A stretch of DNA of 64,000 nucleotides, taken from Conyzicola lurida (GTDB taxonomy: Bacteria; Actinomycetota; Actinomycetes; Actinomycetales; Microbacteriaceae). The stretch spans positions 1,984,001-2,048,000 of the forward strand of contig NZ_JACHMJ010000001.1 of the NCBI RefSeq assembly GCF_014204935.1, written 5' to 3'. A model generated the notes under the pieces. That model was not told the DNA's origin. It saw only the letters and a program-made list of their open reading frames with translations, and searched no databases. A program made the translations under genes and the position numbers. Of this stretch, positions 37,872 through 46,987 are shown in pieces; position 1 is the stretch's first letter; every line of letters starts with the position of its first letter.

Positions 37872-38261
37872 ATGGACGTAAGCACGAGGCCCGCACTCAC
37901 CGTCGCCGGCTTCACCGGTTCCGGTTTCACCGACGGCATCCTGCCCGCCAACTGCCCCACCCGCACGGTACTCGACCACGTCACCAGCAAGTGGGGCGTG
38001 CTCGTCATCATCGCGCTCTCCCGGCAGGGACTGCGCTGGGGCGAACTGCGGCGCACGATCGAGGGCATCAGCGAGAAGATGCTCGCCTCGACCCTTCGAA
38101 CGCTCGAAGGCGACGGCCTCGTGCTGCGCGAAGCGCAGGCCACCATCCCGCCCCGCGTCGACTACAGCCTCACCCCGCTGGGCCGCGAACTCGCCGACCG
38201 TATGGTGCCGCTCATGGACTGGATCGCCGACAACGCCGGCGCCATCGTGACGGCAGAATAG
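37872..38261 (+). CDS. HxlR-family transcriptional regulator (QorR-like)
   Basis: 129 residues. The core is the HxlR winged helix: CPTRTVLDHVTSKWGVLVIIALS, then LRWGELRRTIEGISEKMLASTLRTLEGDGLVLR and the wing PPRVDYSLTPLGREL. A single Cys in ILPANCPTR corresponds to the redox-sensing cysteine of QorR/YodB-type regulators. It is divergent from the quinone oxidoreductase gene and probably represses it until oxidised by quinones or diamide-like stress. The asparaginase gene starts four bases after its stop. Confidence 0.9.
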   Translation: MDVSTRPALTVAGFTGSGFTDGILPANCPTRTVLDHVTSKWGVLVIIALSRQGLRWGELRRTIEGISEKMLASTLRTLEGDGLVLREAQATIPPRVDYSLTPLGRELADRMVPLMDWIADNAGAIVTAE

Positions 38262-38265
38262 GGGC

Positions 38266-39258
38266 ATGACCGCCGCGCCCCTCCCCCACGTCGTCGTGCT
38301 CGCGATGGGCGGCACCATCGCGGGATCGGCCGGCTCCGCCACCGACGCGACCGGCTACACCGCGGGCACCGCGACGGTCGACGACCTGTTGGCCGCCGTT
38401 CCGCAGACCGCGGGGCTGGCGCGCCTGACCGGCGAGCAGTTCGCCAGCATGGACTCCTCCGACCTCACCGACGAGATCCTGGTCGCGGTGGCGAGACGGG
38501 TCGACGCCATTCTGCAGAGCCCGGATGTCGCGGCCGTCGTCATCACCCACGGCACCGACACCCTCGAAGAGTCGGCGTACTTCCTCCACCTCGTGCTCGG
38601 TTCGACGAAGCCGGTCGTGCTCACCGGGGCGATGCGTCCCGCGACGGCCCTGAGCGCCGACGGCCCGATGAACTTCTTCGGGGCCGTCGCCGTCGCCGCC
38701 TCCCCGTCGAGCGTCGGACAGGGCGTGCTCGTGGTGCTGAACGACGAGATCCACAGCGCGCGCGACGTCACGAAGACCGCCAGTATGCGCGTCGGCGCGT
38801 TCGAGTCGCCGTACGGTCCGCTCGGTGCGGTCGTCGGCGGCCGGGTGCTCTACTACCGCGCGGTCAGCCGGCCGCACACCGTCGCGACCGAGTTCCACCT
38901 CGGCGCGATCGACACGCTGCCGACCTCCGCCATCCTGTACGCGCACTCCGGGCTCGACGCTGAGACGCAGCGTCCCGCCGCGTACGACGTGATCGTGCAC
39001 GCCGGTTTCGGCAACGGGACCGTCTCGGCACGCGTCATCCGCCCCCTCGACGACGCACGACGCGGCGGCGCCCTCGTCGTGCGCGCCACCCGCACGGGCA
39101 GCGGACACGTGACCGCGGCGGGCGCGAGCGGCGACGTCGTCAACGGCTGGGTGTCGGTCGACGACCAGAACCCGCAGCGCGCCCGGATCCTCGCCTGCCT
39201 CGCCCTCACCGTGACGCGCGACCACGACGAGATCCAGCGCATCTTCGACACCTACTGA
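38266..39258 (+). CDS. L-asparaginase
   Basis: 330 residues with no signal peptide, so probably cytosolic. VVVLAMGGTIAGSAG gives the first catalytic Thr (GGTIAG) and VVITHGTDTLEESAYFL the second Thr-Asp pair of bacterial asparaginases; PVVLTGAMRPATALSADGPMN follows with the Asp-Gly-Pro-x-Asn block. It hydrolyses Asn to Asp and ammonia. Cytosolic type I or II cannot be decided by eye. It is immediately downstream of the HxlR regulator and may be co-transcribed. Confidence 0.94.
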   Translation: MTAAPLPHVVVLAMGGTIAGSAGSATDATGYTAGTATVDDLLAAVPQTAGLARLTGEQFASMDSSDLTDEILVAVARRVDAILQSPDVAAVVITHGTDTLEESAYFLHLVLGSTKPVVLTGAMRPATALSADGPMNFFGAVAVAASPSSVGQGVLVVLNDEIHSARDVTKTASMRVGAFESPYGPLGAVVGGRVLYYRAVSRPHTVATEFHLGAIDTLPTSAILYAHSGLDAETQRPAAYDVIVHAGFGNGTVSARVIRPLDDARRGGALVVRATRTGSGHVTAAGASGDVVNGWVSVDDQNPQRARILACLALTVTRDHDEIQRIFDTY

Positions 39259-39324
39259 CGACAGGCACCGATGTCAGGCGCTACTATCTGAGCATCACCC
39301 AGCATGAGGACGAAGGAGTCTGCA

Positions 39325-40989
39325 TTGCCCACCACCAGTGCGCCCACCGAAGCCGACGCCGTCGTGATCGGAGCCGGCCTCGCCGGACTCGTCGCCACCG
39401 CCGAACTGGTTGCCGCCGGCAAACGCGTGATCGTGCTCGAGCAGGAGTCCGAGGCCAATTTCGGGGGCCAGGCCTGGTGGTCGTTCGGCGGGCTGTTCCT
39501 CATCGACAGCCCCGAGCAGCGTCGCATGGGCATCAAGGACTCGGTCGACCTCGCCCGGCAGGACTGGCTCGGCGCCGCCGGCTTCGACCGGCCCGACGAC
39601 GCGTGGGGTCGCCAGTGGGCCGAGGCATACCTCCAGTTCGCGGCCGGCGAGAAGCGCGACTGGTTGCGCGAACGCGGGGTCGGTTTCTTCCCGGTCGTCG
39701 GCTGGGCGGAACGCGGCGGGTACGGCGCCCACGGGCACGGCAACTCCGTGCCGCGGTTCCACATCACCTGGGGCACGGGGCCGGGTGTCGTCGCGCCGTT
39801 CGCGCGCGCCGTGCGTGAGGGAGTGGAGCGCGGTCTGGTGACCCTGCGGTTCCGCCACCGCGTCGACGGGCTCGTCGTCGAAAACGGCGCCGTCGTGGGG
39901 GCCCGTGGCGCGGTGCTCGCCGCCGACCCCGCCCCGCGCGGCTCGGCGACGAACCGCACCGTGATGAGCGACTTCGAGGTGCGGGCCGGCGCGACGATCG
40001 TGACGAGCGGAGGCATCGGCGGCAACCACGAGCAGGTACGCAGGCAGTGGCCCGCCCGGCTCGGCACCCCGCCCGCCGCGATGCTGAGCGGAGTGCCCGC
40101 GCACGTCGACGGCCGCATGCTCGACATCGCCGAGCGGGCGGGCGCGCGACTGGTCAACGGCGACCGCATGTGGCACTACGTCGAGGGCATCACCAACTAC
40201 GACCCAGTCTGGGCCGACCACGGCATCCGCATCCTGCCGGGTCCGTCAAGCCTGTGGCTGGACGCGACCGGCAAGCGCCTGCCCGTGCCGCTCTTTCCGG
40301 GCTTCGACACCCTCGGCACCCTCGAGTACCTGCAGACCACGGGGTACGGGCACTCCTGGTTCGTGCTCACCCAGAAGATCATCGAGAAGGAGTTCGCGCT
40401 CTCGGGCAGCGAGCAGAACCCCGATCTCACCGGCAAAGACGTCAAGCTGCTCGCGCGTCGGGTGCTGCCCGGCGCACCGGGACCGGTCGAGGCGTTCAAG
40501 GAGAAGGGCGCCGACTTCGTCGTGGCCGACACCCTCGATGAGCTGATCGCGGGCATGCGCGTGCTCAGCCCCGAGGTCGAGCTCGACGCCGCCCGGGTGC
40601 GGCACGAGGTCGAGGGACGCGACCGCGGTATCGACAACGACTTCGGCAAGGACGCGCAGATCACCGCGATCCGGCAGGCGCGCCACTACCGGGGCGACAA
40701 GCTCATCCGTGTGGCGTCGCCGCACAAGCTGCTCGACCCGAAGGCCGGGCCGCTCATCGCCGTGAAGCTGCACGTGCTCACCCGCAAGAGCCTCGGCGGC
40801 ATCCAGACCGACCTCAAGGGTCGGGCGTTGGGATCCGACGGGTCGCCGGTACCCGGCCTGTACGCGGCCGGAGAGGCGAGCGGATTCGGCGGAGGCGGCA
40901 TCCACGGGTATCGCTCGCTCGAGGGCACGTTCCTCGGCGGCTGCATCTTCACCGGCCGCGAGGCGGGCCGGGCCGTCGCCCGCGGCTGA
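39325..40989 (+). CDS. FAD-binding dehydrogenase (fumarate reductase/KstD-like flavoprotein)
   Basis: 554 residues. The dinucleotide motif AVVIGAGLAGLVATAELVAAGK lies close to the N-terminus, followed by EQESEANFGGQAWWSFGG, and the C-terminal FAD block is GLYAAGEASGFGGGGIHGYRSLEGT. This pattern belongs to the fumarate reductase/3-ketosteroid-1-dehydrogenase flavoprotein family; the substrate is unknown. I place the start at TTG 39325 because GAAGGAG ends six bases before it, whereas ATG 39304 in the same frame has no ribosome-binding site. Using the ATG would add seven residues. Confidence 0.88.
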   Translation: MPTTSAPTEADAVVIGAGLAGLVATAELVAAGKRVIVLEQESEANFGGQAWWSFGGLFLIDSPEQRRMGIKDSVDLARQDWLGAAGFDRPDDAWGRQWAEAYLQFAAGEKRDWLRERGVGFFPVVGWAERGGYGAHGHGNSVPRFHITWGTGPGVVAPFARAVREGVERGLVTLRFRHRVDGLVVENGAVVGARGAVLAADPAPRGSATNRTVMSDFEVRAGATIVTSGGIGGNHEQVRRQWPARLGTPPAAMLSGVPAHVDGRMLDIAERAGARLVNGDRMWHYVEGITNYDPVWADHGIRILPGPSSLWLDATGKRLPVPLFPGFDTLGTLEYLQTTGYGHSWFVLTQKIIEKEFALSGSEQNPDLTGKDVKLLARRVLPGAPGPVEAFKEKGADFVVADTLDELIAGMRVLSPEVELDAARVRHEVEGRDRGIDNDFGKDAQITAIRQARHYRGDKLIRVASPHKLLDPKAGPLIAVKLHVLTRKSLGGIQTDLKGRALGSDGSPVPGLYAAGEASGFGGGGIHGYRSLEGTFLGGCIFTGREAGRAVARG

Positions 40990-41027
40990 CAACTCTCCTA
41001 GACTCGTAGGCGACCCGAGGGAGCCTC

Positions 41028-41702
41028 ATGACCGACCAGAATTCCGCCACCCCCGTCGCCGGCTGGTATCCCGACCCGGCCGGCACCGACCGCACCCGTT
41101 GGTGGGACGGCACCCGGTGGACCGAGAACTACGCGGGCGGCACCACGCCCGCCGCGGCCCCGACCCCGTGGTCGACCCCGGGCACCGCCACCCCGTCGCC
41201 GTACCCGAACATGCAGGCCTACGCGCCCGCCGAACCGCTCAAGGCACCCGAGGGCACGTCGCCCTCGACCCCGTTCATCTGGATCATCGCCCTGCTGCCG
41301 GTGATCTCCCTCGCGCTGTCGCTCGCCCAGCTCGCGACCCTCGACGAGATGCTGTCAGCCGCCCTCGACCCCGACGCCGCGCTGTTCACGCCGACCGACC
41401 TGCTCAACTACGGCGTCTCGTTCCTGATCACCGCGGCGACCGTGCTGCTCGCCGTGGTCGACACGCGCGCCCTCGCCGCCCGCGGCGTGCCGCGCCCGTT
41501 CCACTGGGCGTGGTCGTTCTTCGCGTTCATCAGCGCGCCGGTCTACATCATCGGCCGCAGCATCGTCGCCCGCCGCCGCACCGGCTCCGGACTCGCCCCG
41601 ATGATCGTCAACCTCGTGCTGCTCGTGGCAAACTTCGTGATCGGCATCGTGGCGGCCGTGATCGCCACCTCGAGCGTGCTCGACCAGCTCCCGATGTACT
41701 GA
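41028..41702 (+). CDS. DUF2510-domain membrane protein
   Basis: 224 residues. The N-terminus AGWYPDPAGTDRTRWWDGTRWTENYAGG is the DUF2510 motif (W-Y-x-D-P, W-W-D-G-x-x-W), followed by a Pro/Ala/Thr-rich linker and four membrane segments (FIWIIALLPVISLALSLAQL onward). DUF2510 is an actinobacterial module placed before membrane regions in many unrelated proteins; the role is unknown. A TAGACT box at 40998 and GGGAG before the ATG give it its own expression signals. Confidence 0.88.
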   Translation: MTDQNSATPVAGWYPDPAGTDRTRWWDGTRWTENYAGGTTPAAAPTPWSTPGTATPSPYPNMQAYAPAEPLKAPEGTSPSTPFIWIIALLPVISLALSLAQLATLDEMLSAALDPDAALFTPTDLLNYGVSFLITAATVLLAVVDTRALAARGVPRPFHWAWSFFAFISAPVYIIGRSIVARRRTGSGLAPMIVNLVLLVANFVIGIVAAVIATSSVLDQLPMY

Positions 41703-41763
41703 GGTAACCGGCGCGTTTCCTGCATTGGGTAGGCTGCCTCCCTCACGACCACTGGAGCGCACC

Positions 41764-42609
41764 ATGCAGGCCACCGACGACCGCACCCCCGACAGCACCG
41801 TCATGGCGCGGCTGCGAGCCGCGTTACCGTCGCTCGGGCCGAGCGAACGACGGGTCGCCCAGGTGATCCTCGCGCGGCCGGGCGCGGTCACGGAGTGGTC
41901 GACCGCCGAGCTGGGGCTCGCCGCCGAGACCTCGCCCGCGACGGTGGTGCGCGCGTGCCAGACCCTGGGCTTCCGCGGATTCCAGCACCTGCGGCTCGAG
42001 ATCGCCCGGGCCGCGCCGGTCGAGCGCGAGGCGACGCCCACGGCGCATCCGCTGACGAGAATTTTCTCGGATGCCGCCGACGCCATCGTCATCGGCCGTG
42101 ACAGCGTCGACATCGCGAGCATCGATGCCGCGGTCGACGCCCTCGCCGGTGCCCGTCGCCTCGTCCTCGTCGGTACCGGGTTCTCCGCTCCGCCGCTGCA
42201 GGACGCCGCCATGCGCTTCGCCACGATCGGCCGGCCGGTGGAGGCGCCCAGCGACGTGCTCGGCCAGCAGTTCGCCGCCCACTCGCTCACCGCCGGCGAC
42301 GTCTGCCTCACCGTGAGCTACTCGGGCGCGAACACCCACACGCTCCGTGCCTGCCGTGCCGCCAAGGAGGGCGGAGCCACGGTCATCGCCGTCACGAGCT
42401 TCGCGCGCTCGCCGCTCACCCAGCTCGCCGACATCTCCCTCGTCACCGGCCCGCTCACCCGGGCCCACGACATCGACCCGTTCCTCAGCCGGCTCAGCCA
42501 CCTGCTCGTGCTGCACACGCTGCACTCCGCGCTCTCCGCCCGCACCGCCCATCCCGACGTCGCCCACATGCGCGAGGTCGTCGCGGAGGCCCTCGTCAGC
42601 GACGAGTAG
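41764..42609 (+). CDS. MurR/RpiR-family transcriptional regulator with SIS domain
   Basis: 281 residues. The N-terminal helix-turn-helix (SLGPSERRVAQVILARPGAVTEWSTAELGLAAETSPATVVRACQTLGFRGFQHLRLEIAR) is typical RpiR; the C-terminal SIS domain (residues about 110-240) binds phosphosugars, with LVLVGTGFSAPPLQD and CLTVSYSGANTHTLRACRAAKEGGATVIAVTS as the phosphate-binding Ser/Thr segments. The ATG at 41764 is used; TAGGCT at 41730-41735 is a promoter candidate. The gene precedes a 45-bp nested palindrome and the phosphatase/importer operon, and probably controls them in response to a phosphorylated metabolite. Confidence 0.94.
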   Translation: MQATDDRTPDSTVMARLRAALPSLGPSERRVAQVILARPGAVTEWSTAELGLAAETSPATVVRACQTLGFRGFQHLRLEIARAAPVEREATPTAHPLTRIFSDAADAIVIGRDSVDIASIDAAVDALAGARRLVLVGTGFSAPPLQDAAMRFATIGRPVEAPSDVLGQQFAAHSLTAGDVCLTVSYSGANTHTLRACRAAKEGGATVIAVTSFARSPLTQLADISLVTGPLTRAHDIDPFLSRLSHLLVLHTLHSALSARTAHPDVAHMREVVAEALVSDE

Positions 42610-42683
42610 GCGCGGGTTCGGGGTCCGTTGCGCGCCCCGTTCCCTCCCGGCTACCGCGCGTTCACCTCCCCCGCGCATCCTGA

Positions 42684-42728
42684 ATCTCGTAACCACGTTT
42701 CATAACTCATGAAACGGTGAAACGAGAT
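42684..42728. promoter_or_regulatory. Nested 45-bp palindrome, probable RpiR operator
   Basis: Inner arms CGTTTCAT (42696-42703) and ATGAAACG (42709-42716) and outer arms ATCTCGT (42684-42690) and ACGAGAT (42722-42728) share one centre at base 42706 and are all perfect. The site ends ten bases before the phosphatase ATG, where bound regulator would block transcription or translation of the operon. Confidence 0.8.
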
Positions 42729-42738
42729 CGGGAACTCC

Positions 42739-43437
42739 ATGTCGGGCATCACCATCGACGGCACGTACAACGCCCGATGGGCAATTCTCTCCCCCGGCGT
42801 CGCACCGTGGCTCGCCCGCACCGCCAGTCTGGACTCGGTGTCGACCGCGGGCGCGACGCAGATCGCGGACCTCGGATTCGCCCTCGTGCTCGACCTGCGC
42901 GAAGACGGCGAACGGGCCCTGCCCGTGCACGGCGTCCCGGTAACCCACGTGCCGCTCTTCCGCCTTCCCGACGGACCGCCCGCCTCCGGCTCCCTCGAGC
43001 GGCTCTACGAGTTCCTGCTTGTCGAGCGCGCCCCGCAGCTCACCGAGGCCGTCGCCGCGATCGCCGACTCCTCCGGGCCGGTCCTCGTGCACTGCACGGC
43101 CGGCAAGGACCGCACCGGCCTGGTCGTCGCCCTCGCCCTGCTCGCCGCCGGCCACGAAGAGACGGATGTCGTCGCCGACTACGCGCTGTCGGCCGGCGTC
43201 GTGCGTGCCGAACGCCAGGCCATCGCGGAAGCCACCCTGCTGCCCATGAACCTCGACGCGGCCGACCACGCCGCCTCGCTGCGCCTGCACCTGGACAGCC
43301 CCGCCGAGGCGATGCAGCACGCGCTGCGCACCCTCAGCGCGCTCGGCGGCGCGGAGGCGTTCCTGATCCGCAACGGCCTGCGCGCCGAGCAGCTGCAGGC
43401 GCTCCGCCGCTCCCTGGGCCGGCCGATCGATGACTGA
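42739..43437 (+). CDS. Tyrosine/phosphoinositide-type phosphatase (Y_phosphatase3, MptpB/LipA-like)
   Basis: 232 residues, no signal peptide. The P-loop LVHCTAGKDRTGLVVALAL has the CX5R signature with Lys and Asp in the loop (C-TAGKD-R), as in Listeria LipA and Mycobacterium MptpB, phosphatases that accept phosphotyrosine and phosphoinositides. An upstream Asp in LVLDLREDGER resembles the family block. It is the first gene after the RpiR-type operator and overlaps the metallophosphoesterase gene by 8 nt. In this context removal of a phosphate monoester from an imported metabolite is more likely than protein dephosphorylation (inference). Confidence 0.92.
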   Translation: MSGITIDGTYNARWAILSPGVAPWLARTASLDSVSTAGATQIADLGFALVLDLREDGERALPVHGVPVTHVPLFRLPDGPPASGSLERLYEFLLVERAPQLTEAVAAIADSSGPVLVHCTAGKDRTGLVVALALLAAGHEETDVVADYALSAGVVRAERQAIAEATLLPMNLDAADHAASLRLHLDSPAEAMQHALRTLSALGGAEAFLIRNGLRAEQLQALRRSLGRPIDD

Positions 43438-44242
43438 CCGCTTCACCGTCGTCCACCTCAGCGACGTCCACGCCACCCTCGGCGAACTGCTCTACGGGCA
43501 GGTCGACGGGGTCGCCCGGCTCGAACAGGTCGGCGACTACGTGCTGGCGGCCGGCGTCACGCCCGAGGCGGTCATCGTGACCGGCGACCTCGCCCAGCGC
43601 GGACACGCCGCCGCCTACCCCGCCGTCAATGCCGCCCTGCGCGCGCTCGGCGAGAAGGTGGGCGCGCCCGTCTTCACCACCCTGGGCAACCACGACGACC
43701 CCGACGCCTCCCGCGTGCTCGACGGGCACACCGGCTCCCACTACCGGGTCTCCACGGTCGGCGACACCCGCATCGTGCTGCTCGACACGCACAGCGGCGC
43801 GATCGACGACGAGCAGCTCGACTGGCTGCGCGCCACCGTGGCCGAGCCGTTCGGCAGCGGCACGATCGTCGCCCTGCACCACGCTCCCGTGCCCTCGCCG
43901 CTGCCGACGCTGTCGAAGATCGGGCTGCGCGACCCCGAGCGCTTCGCCGCCGCCATCGCCGGGTCGGACACCCGCGTCATCCTCGCCGGGCACTACCACC
44001 ACCCCATGACCGCGCTCTTCCACGGACTCCCCGTCTCGGTCGGCCCGTCGCTGGCGTACCACCAGATCATGAACGCCGGGCCGTCGACCGTCAGCGGCCA
44101 CGACCTCGCCATGTTCTCGCTCGTGCAGATCACCGCCGACCAGGTCATCACCGCTCCGGTCAGCCTGCAGTCGCCGAGCCCCCTCTTCTCCACTCCCGTT
44201 TCCCACACCACACCCGCACCACAACGAATAAGGACACCATGA
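43430..44242 (+). CDS. Metallophosphoesterase, CpdA/GpdQ-type phosphodiesterase
   Basis: 270 residues, cytosolic. The five metal-binding blocks are all present: DxH in VVHLSDVH, GD in VIVTGDLAQ, GNHD in TTLGNHDDPD, His in ALHHAPVP and GHxH in ILAGHYHHP. This class covers cAMP phosphodiesterase CpdA and glycerophosphodiesterase GpdQ. It is coupled by an 8-nt overlap to the phosphatase gene and by ATGA to the binding-protein gene, so a diesterase and a monoesterase are made together. Substrate inferred, not shown. Confidence 0.93.
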   Translation: MTDRFTVVHLSDVHATLGELLYGQVDGVARLEQVGDYVLAAGVTPEAVIVTGDLAQRGHAAAYPAVNAALRALGEKVGAPVFTTLGNHDDPDASRVLDGHTGSHYRVSTVGDTRIVLLDTHSGAIDDEQLDWLRATVAEPFGSGTIVALHHAPVPSPLPTLSKIGLRDPERFAAAIAGSDTRVILAGHYHHPMTALFHGLPVSVGPSLAYHQIMNAGPSTVSGHDLAMFSLVQITADQVITAPVSLQSPSPLFSTPVSHTTPAPQRIRTP

Positions 44243-45282
44243 CCCGCAAGCACTACGTCGCCACCGCTGCCACCTTCGTGGTACTCGGCCTCGCCCTGAC
44301 CGGCTGCACCGCCGCCGAGCCCGCGGCGACCGCCGACGCCGACAGCGCGACCACCAGCACGGAGCTCGACGCCGCGACCATCACGGTCTACACGTCGGAG
44401 CCGCAGGAGAAGATCGACGCCATCGTCGCCGCGTACAACGAGGAGCAGCCGAACGTCACGGTCGAGGTGTTCCGCGCCGGCACCGGCGACCTCACCGCCC
44501 GCATCGAGGCCGAGCGCACCACCGGCGACGTGCAGGCCGACATCCTCCTCGCCGCCGACGCTCCCACCTTCGAGGGCTACGCCGCCGACGACCTCCTGCT
44601 CGCCTACACGCCGGCCGACGTCGAGTCGCTCAACCAGGACGTCGTCGACCCCGAGGGCTTCTACACCGGCACGCGCATCATCCCCACCGTCATCGCCTAC
44701 AACACCACCGCGATCGACACCCCGCCCACCTCGTGGCAGGACCTCACCGACTCGGAGTACGCCGGCAAGATCACCATGCCGAACCCCGACGTCTCGGGCG
44801 CGGCCGCGTTCAACGCCGCCGTCTGGATGAACACCGACGAGCTCGGCGAGGAGTGGCTCGAAGACCTCGCCGCCAACGAGCCGGTCATCGCCGACAGCAA
44901 CGGCCCGGTCTCGCAGGCGGTCGCCGCCGGCACGCAGCCGGTCGGCATCGTCGTCGACTACCTGGTGCGCGAGCTCCAGGCCGCCGGTTCGCCGATCGAC
45001 GTCTCCTACCCGTCCGAGGGCGTGCCCTACGTCTCGCAGCCGGTCGGAATCTTCGCCAGCACCGACGAGGAAGCCGCGTCGGAGTCGTTCGTCGACTTCC
45101 TCGTCAGCGAGGCCGGCCAGACGCTGGCCGTCGAGCAGTCCTACCTGCCCGTGCGCAACGACGTCGGCACCCCCGACGGCGCCCCCGCGATGGACGACAT
45201 CACCATCCTCACGCCCGACCTCGACCTGATCGCCGAGACGAAGGCCGCGGCGGTCGCCCGCTTCAACGAGCTCTTCCAGTAA
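44239..45282 (+). CDS. ABC importer substrate-binding lipoprotein (AfuA/FbpA-type)
   Basis: 347 residues. The signal sequence (TFVVLGLALTGCTA, lipobox LTGC) predicts a lipoprotein. ITVYTSEPQEKIDAIVAAYNEEQPNVTVEVFRAGTGDLTARIEAER is the N-lobe of family 1 binding proteins of the ferric iron/hexose-phosphate/2-aminoethylphosphonate group. No paired tyrosines of the ferric FbpA site stand out, and the operon contains phosphoesterases, so a phosphorylated organic ligand (as bound by AfuA) is preferred. It overlaps the permease gene as TAATG. Confidence 0.9.
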   Translation: MTRKHYVATAATFVVLGLALTGCTAAEPAATADADSATTSTELDAATITVYTSEPQEKIDAIVAAYNEEQPNVTVEVFRAGTGDLTARIEAERTTGDVQADILLAADAPTFEGYAADDLLLAYTPADVESLNQDVVDPEGFYTGTRIIPTVIAYNTTAIDTPPTSWQDLTDSEYAGKITMPNPDVSGAAAFNAAVWMNTDELGEEWLEDLAANEPVIADSNGPVSQAVAAGTQPVGIVVDYLVRELQAAGSPIDVSYPSEGVPYVSQPVGIFASTDEEAASESFVDFLVSEAGQTLAVEQSYLPVRNDVGTPDGAPAMDDITILTPDLDLIAETKAAAVARFNELFQ

Positions 45283-46967
45283 TGAGCTCCACCCCCACCG
45301 CACGCAGCGCGGGCCCGGTCGTCATCGACCGGGCCCGCGCCCCGCGGCCTACCGCGCGTCGGCGGGCCGACGGAGTCGACGCAGTGCGCATCGCCCTGTG
45401 GGTCGTCGTCGCCGCGGTCGTGCTGCTGCCGCTCGGAGCGATCGTCTGGCTCGCGGCATCCGACAACCACCTGCCCCTGCTGCTCGGCGGAGACATCGCC
45501 GAAGCGGGGCTCAACAGTCTCGTCTCCGCCGTCTCGTCGGCCGTCGGTGCCGTCGTCGTCGGGACGGTACTCGCGCTGCTGCTCGACCGCAGCGACCTGC
45601 GCGGACGTCGTGTGCTCCGCCTGCTCGCACTCACGCCTCTGCTCGTGCCGCCCTTCGTCGGCGCCATCGCCTGGATCGGCATCGCCGGCCCCACCGGCTC
45701 GGTCAACGCACTCTGGGCCCAGTGGTTCGGCGCCCCGCTCTGGAACATCTACGGCGGCGACGGCGTGATCTTCCTGCTCACCGTGCACTCCTACCCGGTG
45801 GCCTACATCATCGTCTCGGCCGCGCTGCGCCGCATCCCCTCCGACCTCGAGCAGGCCGCGCGCATCAGCGGCGCCTCCGCCGTGCGCGCCGTCATGACGA
45901 TCACGGTGCCGCTGCTGCGCCCCGCGATCCTCTCCGCGTTCACCCTCGTCGCCGTCGGCAACCTCGCCGACTTCGGCATCCCGTCGATCATCGGACTGCC
46001 GGAACGCTACGTGACGCTGTCGACGCTCATCTACCGGTACATCCAGTCGGGCACCGTCGAGTCGCCGCTCGAGGTGATCTCGACCATCGGCGTCGTGCTG
46101 CTGATCGTCGCCGCCGCCGCCATGGTGATCGACATGCTCGTCTCCCGATCGCGCTGGGAGCTGGACGGCTCGGCGTCGGCCGACCACATCCTCCCGCTCG
46201 GCGTCGCCCGCCTGCCGCTCACCGTGGTCGCCTGGGTCGGCGTGCTCGCGATCACCCTGCTGCCGCTCTTCGCCCTGCTCACCCAGTCGCTGCTGCCGGC
46301 ACCCGGAGTGCCGTTGGCCTGGGAGAACCTCACGCTCGACAACATCGTGCGCGCGACGACCATGCCGGCCACCGTCACCGGGGCGGTCAACTCGGTCGTG
46401 CTGTCGGTGCTCGCGGGCGTCATCTGCGGCATCGTCGGCCTCGCGATCGGCACCCTCGTCACCCGCACCGACGCCCGCTCGAACACCGCCCTGCGCACGG
46501 TCGCCATGCTGCCGCAGGCGATCCCGGGACTCGTCATCGCGGTCGGCTGGCTCATCATCGCCCCCCGCATCGGGCTGTTCAACACCCCGTGGCTGATCCT
46601 CTGCGCCTACGTCATGGCGTTCGTCGCGATCGTCGTGCAGGCGGTGAGCGCTCCCCTGCGGTCGACGCCGATGACCGCGGAAGAGGCCGCGCGCATCTCC
46701 GGCGCGAGCCGCCTGCGGGCACTCTTCGATATTTCCTGGCGGATGGCGCTGCCGGCGGCCATCTCCGGTGCGACCCTCGTCGTACTGACCGCCGTGCGCG
46801 AGCTCACCATCTCCGTGCTGTTGCTCGCCCCGGGCGCACAGACACTCGGTGTGTCGATCTTCAGCCTGCAGCAGGCCGGTGCCTACAACGCGGCATCCGC
46901 CCTCTCTCTCATCATCACCCTGGTCGGCCTCGCCGGCCTCGGTCTCGCCGCCCGCCGGGCGCGCTGA
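45282..46967 (+). CDS. ABC importer permease, fused double-domain (FbpB/AfuB type)
   Basis: 561 residues with about twelve membrane segments in two homologous halves. Each half has an EAA loop: EQAARISGASAVRAVMTITVPLLRP and EEAARISGASRLRALFDISWRMALP. This duplicated architecture is characteristic of iron(III)- and 2-aminoethylphosphonate-type permeases. ATG 45282 overlaps the previous stop (TAATG). It forms the whole channel, driven by the ATPase encoded 20 nt downstream. Confidence 0.93.
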   Translation: MSSTPTARSAGPVVIDRARAPRPTARRRADGVDAVRIALWVVVAAVVLLPLGAIVWLAASDNHLPLLLGGDIAEAGLNSLVSAVSSAVGAVVVGTVLALLLDRSDLRGRRVLRLLALTPLLVPPFVGAIAWIGIAGPTGSVNALWAQWFGAPLWNIYGGDGVIFLLTVHSYPVAYIIVSAALRRIPSDLEQAARISGASAVRAVMTITVPLLRPAILSAFTLVAVGNLADFGIPSIIGLPERYVTLSTLIYRYIQSGTVESPLEVISTIGVVLLIVAAAAMVIDMLVSRSRWELDGSASADHILPLGVARLPLTVVAWVGVLAITLLPLFALLTQSLLPAPGVPLAWENLTLDNIVRATTMPATVTGAVNSVVLSVLAGVICGIVGLAIGTLVTRTDARSNTALRTVAMLPQAIPGLVIAVGWLIIAPRIGLFNTPWLILCAYVMAFVAIVVQAVSAPLRSTPMTAEEAARISGASRLRALFDISWRMALPAAISGATLVVLTAVRELTISVLLLAPGAQTLGVSIFSLQQAGAYNAASALSLIITLVGLAGLGLAARRAR

Positions 46968-46987
46968 CCCCCACGAAAGGTCCCACC

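Noticed and set aside
39304-39324. ATG start for the flavoprotein dehydrogenase
   Set aside because: No ribosome-binding site before it, whereas TTG 39325 has GAAGGAG at the right distance.
41099-41707. 202-residue plus-strand frame within the DUF2510 gene
   Set aside because: Out-of-frame, Arg-rich shadow of the DUF2510 membrane protein.
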